Below, one piece after another: positions 1 through 8,146 of a DNA stretch of 64,000 bases. This DNA is from Pseudomonas fluorescens. GTDB lineage: Bacteria; Pseudomonadota; Gammaproteobacteria; Pseudomonadales; Pseudomonadaceae. Both the position numbers and the translations under genes were made by a program. Positions within the stretch are counted from its first letter, which is position 1. Each line of letters starts with the position of its first letter. The stretch is taken from contig NZ_CABVIY010000004.1 in NCBI RefSeq assembly GCF_902498195.1, positions 434,001 to 498,000 of the forward strand. The letters are read 5' to 3'. The notes under the pieces are model-generated. The model had not been told where the DNA came from. It saw only the letters and a list, made by a program, of their open reading frames with translations, and ran no database searches.

Positions 1-580
1 TCTGGTTGACCGACAGCAGGCGGGCACCCGCGCTGCACAGGCGCAGGGTGAAGTCCTTGTCCTCGCCGGTGCGCAGGTTTTCATTGAAGCCGCCGACCTT
101 GTCGAACCAGTGATGACGCATCAGCAGGTTGGCGCTGGGCAGCCAGCGCACGGACTGCACCGTTTCGACACTGGGACGCAGCATGCGCCGTTGCCAGGCG
201 CTGGCGTACCACGGGGCCTCGGCCGGCGTGTGCAGGTCCAGCCCGAGGATGTCGACCTGAACCGCGGTCTGGATTTTCAGCAGCAGGGTGATCCAGTCCT
301 CGGGCATCTCGATATCGGCATCGATGAACGCCAGCCAGTCCCCGGTGGCGACGGCCGCCCCGCGATTGCGCAGGGCGCCGATCAACAGGCCGGGCATGTC
401 CAGCACCTGCGCGCCAAACTGCCGGGCAATCTGCGGTCCCTGATCGGTGGAGCCGTTGTCGACCACGATCAACTCGCATTCAATGCCGGCGGAATCGGCG
501 GCGTGTTGCGCGGCGATCAGGGTCCGGGTGATGTGCGGGGCTTCATTAAACATCGGGATGACGATACTGATGCGACTCAT
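1..580 (-). CDS. Glycosyltransferase family 2 (partial, runs off window)
   Basis: Read on the minus strand from ATG at 580; the 3' end lies beyond base 1, so only about 193 codons are visible. It opens with the GT-A fold pattern: ISIVIPMFNE at residues 4-13, VVDNGSTD at 39-46, and FIDADIEMP at 85-93 with the DAD metal/nucleotide site. A GEDKDFTLRL segment follows, the usual ED acceptor region. It probably adds one sugar to the lipid-linked repeat unit on the cytoplasmic face of the inner membrane. Its ATG overlaps the stop of the upstream Wzy/ligase-like gene as ATGA, so it belongs to the same exopolysaccharide operon. The donor sugar cannot be read from the sequence. Confidence 0.88.
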   Translation of the reverse strand, partial: MSRISIVIPMFNEAPHITRTLIAAQHAADSAGIECELIVVDNGSTDQGPQIARQFGAQVLDMPGLLIGALRNRGAAVATGDWLAFIDADIEMPEDWITLLLKIQTAVQVDILGLDLHTPAEAPWYASAWQRRMLRPSVETVQSVRWLPSANLLMRHHWFDKVGGFNENLRTGEDKDFTLRLCSAGARLLSVNQ

Positions 581-1950
581 GCCTTGGCCTCCAGTGTTGG
601 ACTTTCTTCGGCTTTCAGACGCAGCACGCTGGTCAGGGCGAGCATGATCCACACGTACTTTTGATTCGGCGCGCTGAGGAACATCAGGAACAGCGTCAGC
701 GACAGAAGACTCATGCCCAGGTGTGTCATCAGGTCGGCCTGTTCCCTGTTACGGCGCTGCATCCAGGCGCGTCGGGCGCGCATCAGGTTGTACAAGCCCA
801 GCCCCAGCATGCCGACGAACATCAGGCCGGCGGGAATCCCCAGTTCACTGAATACCTGCAGGTAGGTGTTGTGGGCTTCGCGGTACAGGTCGCCGATTTT
901 TCGGTTGGCGGAAAATGCCTTGGCATAACCGGTGGGGGCGTAATGCATCGGGAACGTCCCAGGGCCGGTACCCAACAGCGGGTTCTCGCGGATCATCTGG
1001 CTGCCGACCACAATGTAGGAGGCACGACGACCGAGGGATTCATCCTTGCCCTGGGCCTTGGCCCCTGAACTCAGGATGCTCAGGGACTGGATACGTTCGA
1101 CGTAGCCGGGCGGCATCGAATAAATGGCCAACGGAATCACGATGGCCATACCGAGCATGGCAAAACCCAGGTGACGCGGACGGATGCGCGGCAAGTACGC
1201 GCGGTAATGCCACATGCCAATGATCAGGCTCAGCACCAACACCACCAGCCCCGATCGGGATTCGGTCTTGGTCATTCCGCCCAGCAACAACAGGCAGCAA
1301 CCCAGCCAGAGCAAGCGTTGCAGCACGTTCGGGCTGCGGATCACCAGCAACAGGGCCATCGGTACGGCGAAGGCGATCAACATGGCAAACGCGTTCGGGT
1401 CTTCCAGCAGGCCGGAAGCGCGGCCCTGATCCTGAAACCTGCTGGAAAACATCGCCAGTGCGCAGGTCAGGGTGACGCTGACGGTCACCAGCCGGGCGAA
1501 CAGGTCGAGGTTCAACTCGCGACCGATCAGCAGGGTGATCACAAACAGAATCAGGCCAACGCTCAGTTCCCGCAGATTTTCGAGCGACATGCCCATGTCA
1601 TCGGTGTTTAACAGGCTCAGCAGGTAAAGCGCCATGAACCCGATCAGGAAGCGCCAGATATTGCTGCGCAACCGCTCGGACGGAATCTGGTGCATGGCCA
1701 GTTGCAGCATCAGGATCAGCGCCAGTGAGGCCCCGACGAACTTGGTGCCCGACAAGGCGCTGCCCTTGAATAAACCTTCGAACGGCACGAGCGCCGCGAT
1801 CCCCAGCAGGCCCCAGGCCGGCTTGCGGTACAGCACCGCGATACCGGCCAGGCCGACCACCGCCCCCGGCGCCAGAAATGGATAGGGACTGGCGAGCAAT
1901 GCAAGGCAAACCAGGCCAAGCAGACTGACGATCGAGAGCGGGAAAATCAT
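577..1950 (-). CDS. O-antigen ligase / Wzy-type polymerase family membrane protein
   Basis: A 457-residue polytopic protein with about 10-12 hydrophobic segments. A large periplasmic loop in the C-terminal third carries NPLLGTGPGTFP and then EAHNTYLQVFSELG, the signature of the O-antigen ligase/polymerase family (PF04932). Among capsule genes the likely role is Wzy: polymerising undecaprenyl-linked repeat units at the periplasmic face. A ligase role cannot be excluded from sequence. Start and stop both overlap neighbours by 4 nt (ATGA), implying translational coupling with the GT4 gene before it and the GT2 gene after it. Confidence 0.85.
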   Translation of the reverse strand: MIFPLSIVSLLGLVCLALLASPYPFLAPGAVVGLAGIAVLYRKPAWGLLGIAALVPFEGLFKGSALSGTKFVGASLALILMLQLAMHQIPSERLRSNIWRFLIGFMALYLLSLLNTDDMGMSLENLRELSVGLILFVITLLIGRELNLDLFARLVTVSVTLTCALAMFSSRFQDQGRASGLLEDPNAFAMLIAFAVPMALLLVIRSPNVLQRLLWLGCCLLLLGGMTKTESRSGLVVLVLSLIIGMWHYRAYLPRIRPRHLGFAMLGMAIVIPLAIYSMPPGYVERIQSLSILSSGAKAQGKDESLGRRASYIVVGSQMIRENPLLGTGPGTFPMHYAPTGYAKAFSANRKIGDLYREAHNTYLQVFSELGIPAGLMFVGMLGLGLYNLMRARRAWMQRRNREQADLMTHLGMSLLSLTLFLMFLSAPNQKYVWIMLALTSVLRLKAEESPTLEAKA

Positions 1951-3047
1951 GCGCGTGCCTCCCGTGCAGTACGGATATAAAGCTGCGACCAGCGTTCGGC
2001 CAGGGCCTTGAGGTCGTAGCGATCCAGTTGCGTACGTCTTGCGTTGTCACTCAGTTCGCGTGCCAGGGCCGGGTCGCACAACAGGCTGTCGATCTGCCGG
2101 GCGAGGGCGGCGCTGTCGGTGGGTGTCGCCAGCAGGCCGTTGTGCCGGTCTTGCAGCACATCGGGAATCCCGCCGACGCCAAACGCCACCACCGGCACCC
2201 CGGCCTGCATGGCTTCGAGCAGAATCATCGGCGTGCCTTCGGTGCGCGAGCTGATCACCAGCGCATCGAGCTGTCGCCACCAGGGGCGCATGTCGGTCTG
2301 GTAGCCGGGCAGGCTGACGCGTTCCTGCAACCCGGCTTCGTTGATCCGCCCCAGCAGATTGTCCCGTTCCGGACCGTCGCCGAGCATCACGGCGTCCAGT
2401 TGCGGGTACTGCTGACACAGCGGAATCAGGGCATCGAGAAACAGGTCCGGACCCTTTTCACTGCTCAAGCGCCCGACATAACCCACCAGCCAGCGCTGCC
2501 TCGCACCGGTGTGCGGCGGCAGATCGTTCGCGGCCGGCAAACCGTTGGGGATCACTTGCAGCTTCTCCGCCCGCACACTGGCCTGACGGCACAGCGTGGC
2601 AATGCTTTCGGCGACGCATACCACCCGCGTCACCGAAGCGGTACGGCACAGTTGCAGGCTCAGCCAGGTGTAGAACTTCTGCTTGCGACTGCGCGGCGTG
2701 AAGCCGTGTTGGGTGATCACCAGTGGCAGGCGCAACAACGTTGCGCCAACCCAGCCAAACAACAACCCTTTGAAATTGTGCGTATTGATCAGCGGCCGCT
2801 CGGCCCGCCGCTGGCGCAAATGCGCCAGCAACGCCCCCAGCCCCGTGCAACCGCGGCAGTCCACCCCGGCCTCGCGAAACCTGGCGAGCAACTCGTACGG
2901 CGCATCGAGGAACAGCACCTGATGTTGCCCCGGCGTCGCCAGGCAATGGTCGAGCAGCATCCGCTCGGCCCCATAGAACCCGCCGCTGCTGAGCAAGTGA
3001 ATGATCGGCAGCGATCGGCTGTGTCGCGATGGCAGTGGCGCGTTCAA
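1947..3047 (-). CDS. Glycosyltransferase family 4
   Basis: A GT-B fold glycosyltransferase of about 366 residues. The N-terminal half has the acceptor-domain pattern HLLSSGGFYGAERMLLD. The C-terminal half has VGYVGRLSSEKGPDLFLDAL and the E-x7-E donor motif EGTPMILLE followed by AGVPVVAFGVGGIPDVL, as in GT4 enzymes (PF13439 plus PF00534). There is no ATG near the expected start. I chose TTG at 3047 because it forms a TTGA overlap with the Wzz stop, matching the coupling seen elsewhere in the operon; TTG at 3059 in the same frame is the alternative. Probable role: a cytoplasmic step in repeat-unit assembly. Confidence 0.88.
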   Translation of the reverse strand: MNAPLPSRHSRSLPIIHLLSSGGFYGAERMLLDHCLATPGQHQVLFLDAPYELLARFREAGVDCRGCTGLGALLAHLRQRRAERPLINTHNFKGLLFGWVGATLLRLPLVITQHGFTPRSRKQKFYTWLSLQLCRTASVTRVVCVAESIATLCRQASVRAEKLQVIPNGLPAANDLPPHTGARQRWLVGYVGRLSSEKGPDLFLDALIPLCQQYPQLDAVMLGDGPERDNLLGRINEAGLQERVSLPGYQTDMRPWWRQLDALVISSRTEGTPMILLEAMQAGVPVVAFGVGGIPDVLQDRHNGLLATPTDSAALARQIDSLLCDPALARELSDNARRTQLDRYDLKALAERWSQLYIRTAREARA

Positions 3048-4636
3048 TTGCGCACCCAATGCACCAGGCTCGGTACGCCCCAGTTCTTGTGCGGATTGCC
3101 CGGTTCCACGTTCTGTTCGTTGATCACCAACAGCACGGGCAAGCCCAGTTCGTGGTTGATTTGCGCAGGGTGCTTGAACCGGTGGTCGAAGAACTCACGC
3201 ACGTAGACCAGGGCAATCGCCAGCAGCAAACCGGTGAACAGGCCGAATGGAATGATCAGCATCGGTTTGGGGAACGCCGCTTCGGTCGGTTCGTACGGTG
3301 GGCTGAGGACCCGGGCGTTGGACAGGTCGTTGTCGAGCATGCGGGCGGTGCTGCTTTCGGCGAAGCGCTGGGCGTAGGTGGAGAACGCCGCGTGCAAGGC
3401 GTTGATTTCGGTGTCCACCTGGCGCAGCTTGCTCTGGGTTTCCTGCAACTGGTGGATGCGGTTCTTGAACTCGGCGATGCGCGCGGTTTTCTGGTCGATC
3501 ACCGAGCCGATAATCGCCAGGTCGTTGGTGCGTTCCTGAATCCGGTTGCCGACCACCTTGAGGAACTGCTGGCGGGAGCGGGCGATTTGCTCGCGGGCCA
3601 ACAGCATCGGTTCGCTGCCGGGCTGGAAGATCGCCAGGTCGTTCATGTAGCGACTGACCTGGGTGGTCAGCGCCTCACCCATTTGCTTGATCTCGCGATC
3701 TTCGAAGGCGACGTTGTCCACGGTGGTGGTGAAGGTGTAGGGGAAGGTGTAGTCACTGAGCTTGGAGTCCTTGGCGGCGGCCAGGCTGGTTTTCAGGTAA
3801 TCGAGCCAGCGCTGGCTTTGCAGCAGGCGATCGCGGTACAGGTTGAGCGCCTGCTCCTCGGTGTTGATGGCGTTGAGGCGGAACGTGATTTCTTCCTTGG
3901 GATCAGACGCACCGATAGCGCCCAGCAACGCCTGCCGGTTGCCTTCCAGGCCATCGAGACGCACCTGATACTGGGTCTTCTTGCTTTCGTAGAAGCTTTG
4001 CGGCAGGTCGATCGACTGCAAGGCCTGACGGCTGGCCAGGTAGTTTTTCAGCAGCCCTGCGACAAACTGGGTGCCCTGGGCCGGATCGGGGAAGCTGTAG
4101 ACGATCGAGATGACGTTGGAGCCCGGCAGGGTTGCGATGTTCAAGCTATTGATGGCCTGTTGGGTCAAGGCGTCGAGCGCGGTATCGCGTACCGGATCGG
4201 TTTCCATCCCCAGCGCCGATTTCAGCGGGTTGATCACGTGTTCGCGCAGCGGCGTGGTGACATAGTGCTTGAGCGGCTGGGTCACCAGTTTATTGAACAC
4301 GCCGGGGGCATGGGAGTATTCACCCTTGTCGCGCAATTCGCTGATGGTCTGCCGGATCAACGCGGGTGAGCGCAGGATATTGCTCTCGGTTTCCATGTCG
4401 GCCAGTGACGGTGGAACGAAGGTCGCGTTTTCCTGGTTCAGCGACGTGGTCGCATCACCTTGGGAAAGTTTTTTCGACTGTACGATCACTTGCGCGGTGA
4501 TATCGAAGCTCTGTTTGAGCATCAGCGGCAAGACCAGGGCGATCACTGCAAAGACCAGGAATACGCGCTTCACCAATTGCTTGTTGGCGAAGAAGATCCT
4601 GAAGAACTCGTGCAGGTAGTTTTCCTTTGGGTTCAT
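3044..4636 (-). CDS. Wzz/GumC-type polysaccharide co-polymerase (chain-length determinant)
   Basis: A 530-residue inner-membrane protein with the PCP-2 layout: a short cytoplasmic N-terminus, TM1 near residues 25-42, a long periplasmic part with helical segments predicted to coil, a proline-rich stretch (YEPTEAAFPKP), and TM2 (LIIPFGLFTGLLLAIALVYV) just before the C-terminus. It lacks a cytoplasmic kinase domain. The kinase is encoded separately two genes upstream (5701-6348), so the pair resembles the CpsC/CpsD split form. It should set chain length and contact the Wza export pore encoded immediately upstream. Confidence 0.88.
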   Translation of the reverse strand: MNPKENYLHEFFRIFFANKQLVKRVFLVFAVIALVLPLMLKQSFDITAQVIVQSKKLSQGDATTSLNQENATFVPPSLADMETESNILRSPALIRQTISELRDKGEYSHAPGVFNKLVTQPLKHYVTTPLREHVINPLKSALGMETDPVRDTALDALTQQAINSLNIATLPGSNVISIVYSFPDPAQGTQFVAGLLKNYLASRQALQSIDLPQSFYESKKTQYQVRLDGLEGNRQALLGAIGASDPKEEITFRLNAINTEEQALNLYRDRLLQSQRWLDYLKTSLAAAKDSKLSDYTFPYTFTTTVDNVAFEDREIKQMGEALTTQVSRYMNDLAIFQPGSEPMLLAREQIARSRQQFLKVVGNRIQERTNDLAIIGSVIDQKTARIAEFKNRIHQLQETQSKLRQVDTEINALHAAFSTYAQRFAESSTARMLDNDLSNARVLSPPYEPTEAAFPKPMLIIPFGLFTGLLLAIALVYVREFFDHRFKHPAQINHELGLPVLLVINEQNVEPGNPHKNWGVPSLVHWVRN

Positions 4637-4653
4637 GTCAAGTCACCTGAGAG

Positions 4654-5676
4654 TCAGTTGTTGTCGTCTTTGTTGTCGAGGCGGTAGCCGAAGCTCAAGC
4701 CCACGCCCTGGAACAACACCACATCCGCCAGTTGCCGTGCGAGTTCACCGGCGCTGGCCAGCTTGGTCTTGGGCACGTAGAGCATGTCGTCCGCCTGCAG
4801 GTAGGCGATCTGCGAGGCATCGCCGGCCAGGGCTTGTTCGACGTCATAACGCGTGGCCTGAACCTGATTGCCGTTGCGGCGCATGATCACCACCGAATCG
4901 AGGCGTGCCTTGGGGTTGGAGCCACGGGCCAGGGTCAGCGCTTCGAGCACCGAGACGGGACGGCGGATCGGGTAGGAACCCGGTTGGCCGACTTCACCCA
5001 GCACGTAGATCTCGTTGCCTGCGGTGGATTTGAGCAACACGTCGACGCTCATCCGTCCCGGCAGTTGCGCGTACTTTTGATTGAGGAAGGTTTCCAGTTG
5101 ATTGACGGTCATGCCTTGCAGCGGCACCGCACCGATTTCCGGGAAGCTGGCATAGCCGTCGGTGCCCACGGTGATCTCCCGGCTCATGCCGGTGGCCGGG
5201 TGGTTCAGGGTGTTGCGAAGGTTCGTCTCATTGCTCAGCGGGCTGATGACCTGCAAGGCGAGCTGATTGCGGTTGGGCTGGAACAGCTGTTTGCGCTGAT
5301 AGGCCCGTTGAATTTCTTCGCGTGCCTGCTCGGAGGTCAGCCCGGCGATTTTCACCGAGGTGTTGGCGCCCGGCAGTTCAATCGTGCCATCGGGCAGCAC
5401 CATTTGATTGCCATTGAGCTGGTTGGCGGCAGTGAAGTTCAGGCCGACCTGGTCACCGGACTGAATGCGGTAGGCATCCGAGCCGCTGGTGCTGATGTGG
5501 AAGATCACGTCCAGTACATCTTTGGGCCGCAAGGTCTGTTCGACCTTGGGCAGGTCAGTGGCCTGGGCATTGGCCGGTGCGGCCGTGAGGATATTGACCG
5601 GCATGTTCTGGGTTTCGGAAGTGCTGGAGCAACCTGCAAGCGGCAGCAACAGCAGGACAAGCATCTTGGCGTTCAT
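4654..5676 (-). CDS. Polysaccharide export outer-membrane lipoprotein (Wza/GfcE type)
   Basis: About 340 residues. The N-terminus MNAKMLVLLLLPLAGCSS is a lipoprotein signal with lipobox LAGC; Cys16 is followed by Ser, which favours outer-membrane sorting. A poly-export domain (LPDGTIELPG..., PF02563) is followed by SLBB-like segments, including EIYVLGEVGQPGSYP and SVLEALTLARG. It forms the export channel for the polymer. I place the start at ATG 5676 because the AAGG box lies 9 nt upstream; the in-frame ATG at 5685 sits directly against that box and is unlikely to be used. The gene lies 15 nt after the kinase stop and 17 nt before wzz. Confidence 0.9.
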   Translation of the reverse strand: MNAKMLVLLLLPLAGCSSTSETQNMPVNILTAAPANAQATDLPKVEQTLRPKDVLDVIFHISTSGSDAYRIQSGDQVGLNFTAANQLNGNQMVLPDGTIELPGANTSVKIAGLTSEQAREEIQRAYQRKQLFQPNRNQLALQVISPLSNETNLRNTLNHPATGMSREITVGTDGYASFPEIGAVPLQGMTVNQLETFLNQKYAQLPGRMSVDVLLKSTAGNEIYVLGEVGQPGSYPIRRPVSVLEALTLARGSNPKARLDSVVIMRRNGNQVQATRYDVEQALAGDASQIAYLQADDMLYVPKTKLASAGELARQLADVVLFQGVGLSFGYRLDNKDDNN

Positions 5677-5700
5677 GGGCGTCATCCTTTATGCGGTTGC

Positions 5701-6348
5701 TTACAGGTTTTTGTACAGCCACTTGGGCATGTAGTACTTGCGCCGGTTGAACACGCTGCCGACCAGCTTCGCCCCGGCCTGGGTCAGGCGCTGCACGGCG
5801 GCCTGGGCCACTTCCCAGCGGGTGTCTTCGGAACGCACGACCATGACCACGCCGTCCACCTGGGTGCTGATGACCAGCGTGTCGGCAGCCGAATACACCG
5901 CGTCGCCGTCAATCACCACGAAGCGATAGCGGCTGCCGAGCTCATCGAGCAACGGCCCCAGGCGCTCCGGTGTCAGGTGCTCGTTGCCCCGCGAATGTCG
6001 CCCGCTGGGCAGGATGTGAAAGGGCAGGCTCGACACGTCCACCACGCAGTCCTGCAACAGTGGCGGGCTCTGGGTGTTGAACAACAGGTCGCGAAAACCG
6101 CGTTCCTTGGTCAGGCCAAGCTGTTGCGTGAGGTTGGTCGAGGACTGGCTGGCGTCCACCAGCAGCACCTGGCCGCTGCTCATCTGCGCCAGTTGGCTGG
6201 CCAGCGCCAGGGCGCTGGTGGTCGTGCCCGCGCCGGGGTTGGCGGCAGTCAGGAACAGGATGCGCAGGTCTTGATCGAGCACGGTCGAGGTCAGGTTCGA
6301 CTCGCTTGGGTTGGCGATGCTGAGGCTTTTTGTAGTTGAACCGTCCAT
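5701..6348 (-). CDS. ParA-like tyrosine-protein kinase (CpsD/CapB/BY-kinase type)
   Basis: A 215-residue P-loop protein. Walker A is ANPGAGTTTSAL near residue 33, Walker A' is VLLVDAS, and a Walker B-like strand FVVIDGDAVY follows. This is the cytoplasmic domain of a bacterial tyrosine kinase made as a separate polypeptide, expected to act with the Wzz-type protein at 3044-4636. The C-terminus RRKYYMPKWLYKNL holds only three tyrosines, a small cluster compared with classical BY-kinases, so autophosphorylation is not certain. The start ATG overlaps the stop of the sugar-transferase gene by one base (TAATG). MinD/ParA-type ATPase is the fallback label. Confidence 0.85.
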   Translation of the reverse strand: MDGSTTKSLSIANPSESNLTSTVLDQDLRILFLTAANPGAGTTTSALALASQLAQMSSGQVLLVDASQSSTNLTQQLGLTKERGFRDLLFNTQSPPLLQDCVVDVSSLPFHILPSGRHSRGNEHLTPERLGPLLDELGSRYRFVVIDGDAVYSAADTLVISTQVDGVVMVVRSEDTRWEVAQAAVQRLTQAGAKLVGSVFNRRKYYMPKWLYKNL

Positions 6349-7094
6349 TAGCTTGCTCCGTGGCCGCTGAATACTTTGAAGGGGGTTTTCAACAGGATCT
6401 TCAGATCAAGCAGCAGGCTCTGCTCGGCGATGTAGTTGAGGTCCAACTCAACGCGCTGGTCGAAGTCGATATTGCTGCGCCCGGAGATCTGCCACAGACC
6501 GGTCATGCCGGGGTAGATGCTCAGGCGCGCGAGATGATTGTCCTTGTAGCGATAGGCGTTGAACGACGTCGGCCTGGGGCCGACCAGGCGCATGTCGCCG
6601 GTCACTACATTGATCAGGTTGGGCAGCTCATCGAGGCTGGTGCGGCGCAGGAAGCCGCCGATGCCGGTGATGCGCGGGTCCTTGTCGATCTTGAAGTCGA
6701 TGGCGTCGGCGCCGTGCTTGTTCAGGTGGCGCAGCGACTCCTTGAGTTCCTCGGCGTTGGCCACCATGGTGCGGAACTTGTACATGCCGAACAGGCGGCC
6801 GCGGTAGCCGGTGCGTTTCTGCACGAACATCACCGGTCCCTTGCTGGTCAGCTTGATGGCCAGCGCCAGGCCCAGCAGCACCGGGGAAATCAGCAGCAGA
6901 ATCGCCAGCGCGCCGAGGCACGCGAGCACGCGGTTGGTGCGCGACAGCGTCCAGGGCCGACCACCGTCACGGCCCGTCATCCAGCCGCGACCCTGCCGGT
7001 GGATCGCCGCGTCCAGGCGCATTCGCTGTTCGGGGTCCAGGCGTTTGTCACGGTGCAGTTGTTGGATGGGTACACCTTTTTCAAGTCCAGTCAT
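6348..7094 (-). CDS. Initiating sugar transferase (undecaprenyl-phosphate hexose-1-P transferase, ExoY/WcaJ C-terminal type)
   Basis: 248 residues from ATG 7094. It has one main TM helix (VLACLGALAILLLISPVLLGLALAIKL) and then the bacterial sugar-transferase core (PF02397): FVQKRTGYRGRLFGMYKFRTM, a SLDELPNLINV stretch and GDMRLVGPRP. It transfers hexose-1-phosphate from UDP-sugar to undecaprenyl phosphate, the first committed step of repeat-unit synthesis. It lacks the four extra N-terminal TM segments of full-length WcaJ/WbaP. The start is chosen because ATGA at 7091-7094 overlaps the epimerase stop; a longer in-frame start at 7121 would run into that gene. Confidence 0.92.
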   Translation of the reverse strand: MTGLEKGVPIQQLHRDKRLDPEQRMRLDAAIHRQGRGWMTGRDGGRPWTLSRTNRVLACLGALAILLLISPVLLGLALAIKLTSKGPVMFVQKRTGYRGRLFGMYKFRTMVANAEELKESLRHLNKHGADAIDFKIDKDPRITGIGGFLRRTSLDELPNLINVVTGDMRLVGPRPTSFNAYRYKDNHLARLSIYPGMTGLWQISGRSNIDFDQRVELDLNYIAEQSLLLDLKILLKTPFKVFSGHGAS

Positions 7095-8146
7095 GGAGTC
7101 CTCCGCAGACTTCCGCCGCAAGCGGCGTGGGCGACAGGCAGTGGGTAGTAATCACGGAACCAGGCCACGAAGCGCCCGAGTCCCTCATCCAGCCCGATAC
7201 GTGGCTGGAAACCGGTAGCGCGGGCCAGATCGCTGGCATCGGCGCAGGTGTTGAGCACATCGCCGGGTTGCAGGGGCAGCAACTCGACCCGGGCTGTGTG
7301 GCCCAGGTGTTTTTCCAGCAGTGCCACGTAGTCCTTGAGTTCCACCGGGTGCTGGCCGCCGATGTTGTAGATCCGCCACGGCGCCATGCTGCTGGCCGGG
7401 TCCGGTTGTTCACGGTCCCAGTCGGCGTTGGCCTGGGGGGGCTGCCCGATCAGCCGGGCGATGCTCTCGATGATGTCGTCGATGTAGGTGAAATCGCGCT
7501 GGTGCTCGCCGTGGTTGAACAGCTTCAGCGGCGTGCCTTCGGTGATTGCCCGGGCGAACTGGATCGGCGACATGTCGGGCCGGCCCCAAGGCCCGTACAC
7601 CGTGAAAAAACGCAGGCCGGTGCAGGGAATGCCAAACAGGTGGCTGTAGCTGTGGGCCATCAGTTCATTGGCTTTCTTGGTGGCGGCGTACAGCGACAGC
7701 GGGTGGTCGACGCCGTCACGCACCGAGTAGGGCGTGTGCTGGTTGGCGCCGTACACCGAGCTGGACGAGGCGTAGACCAGGTGCCTGACCGGGTGCCGGC
7801 GGCAGCTTTCGAGAATATTGAGGAAACCGTTGAGGTTGCTGTCGAGGTAGGCCCGGGGGTTCTCCAGGGAGTAGCGCACCCCGGCCTGGGCCGCGAGGTT
7901 GATCACCACCTCGGGTTGTTCGCTGGCAAACAGGGACTCGATGGCCGGGGCATCGGCCAGGTCAATCGTGGTGAGCTGGAAAGGGCCGGCCTGCTCCTGC
8001 ACCCAGCGCACGCGATCGTGCTTGAGTTGCGGGTCGTAGTAGTCGTTGAAGTTGTCCAGCCCGATCACCTGGTGTCCGTCGCGCAACAGCCTCAACGCGC
8101 AATGGGCACCGATGAATCCGGCGGCGCCGGTCACGAGAATCTTCAT
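7091..8146 (-). CDS. NAD-dependent nucleotide-sugar epimerase, UDP-glucuronate 4-epimerase type
   Basis: 351 residues, extended SDR family. The NAD-binding motif is TGAAGFIG at residues 6-13. The catalytic segment is ASSSSVYG with Y153 and K157 in SLYAATKKANE. GLRFFTVYGPWGRPDM is characteristic of the CapI/LpsL UDP-GlcA 4-epimerase group. With the UDP-glucose dehydrogenase encoded just before it, the pair would convert UDP-glucose to UDP-GlcA and then UDP-GalA, predicting an acidic polymer; this is inference from family and order. The start ATG at 8146 overlaps the ugd stop (ATGA). An upstream in-frame extension inside ugd was rejected. Confidence 0.9.
   Translation of the reverse strand: MKILVTGAAGFIGAHCALRLLRDGHQVIGLDNFNDYYDPQLKHDRVRWVQEQAGPFQLTTIDLADAPAIESLFASEQPEVVINLAAQAGVRYSLENPRAYLDSNLNGFLNILESCRRHPVRHLVYASSSSVYGANQHTPYSVRDGVDHPLSLYAATKKANELMAHSYSHLFGIPCTGLRFFTVYGPWGRPDMSPIQFARAITEGTPLKLFNHGEHQRDFTYIDDIIESIARLIGQPPQANADWDREQPDPASSMAPWRIYNIGGQHPVELKDYVALLEKHLGHTARVELLPLQPGDVLNTCADASDLARATGFQPRIGLDEGLGRFVAWFRDYYPLPVAHAACGGSLRRTP

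Noticed and set aside
3029..4369. 446-codon plus-strand frame
   Set aside because: Antisense to the wzz-type gene; a GC-rich shadow frame with no ribosome-binding site or motifs.
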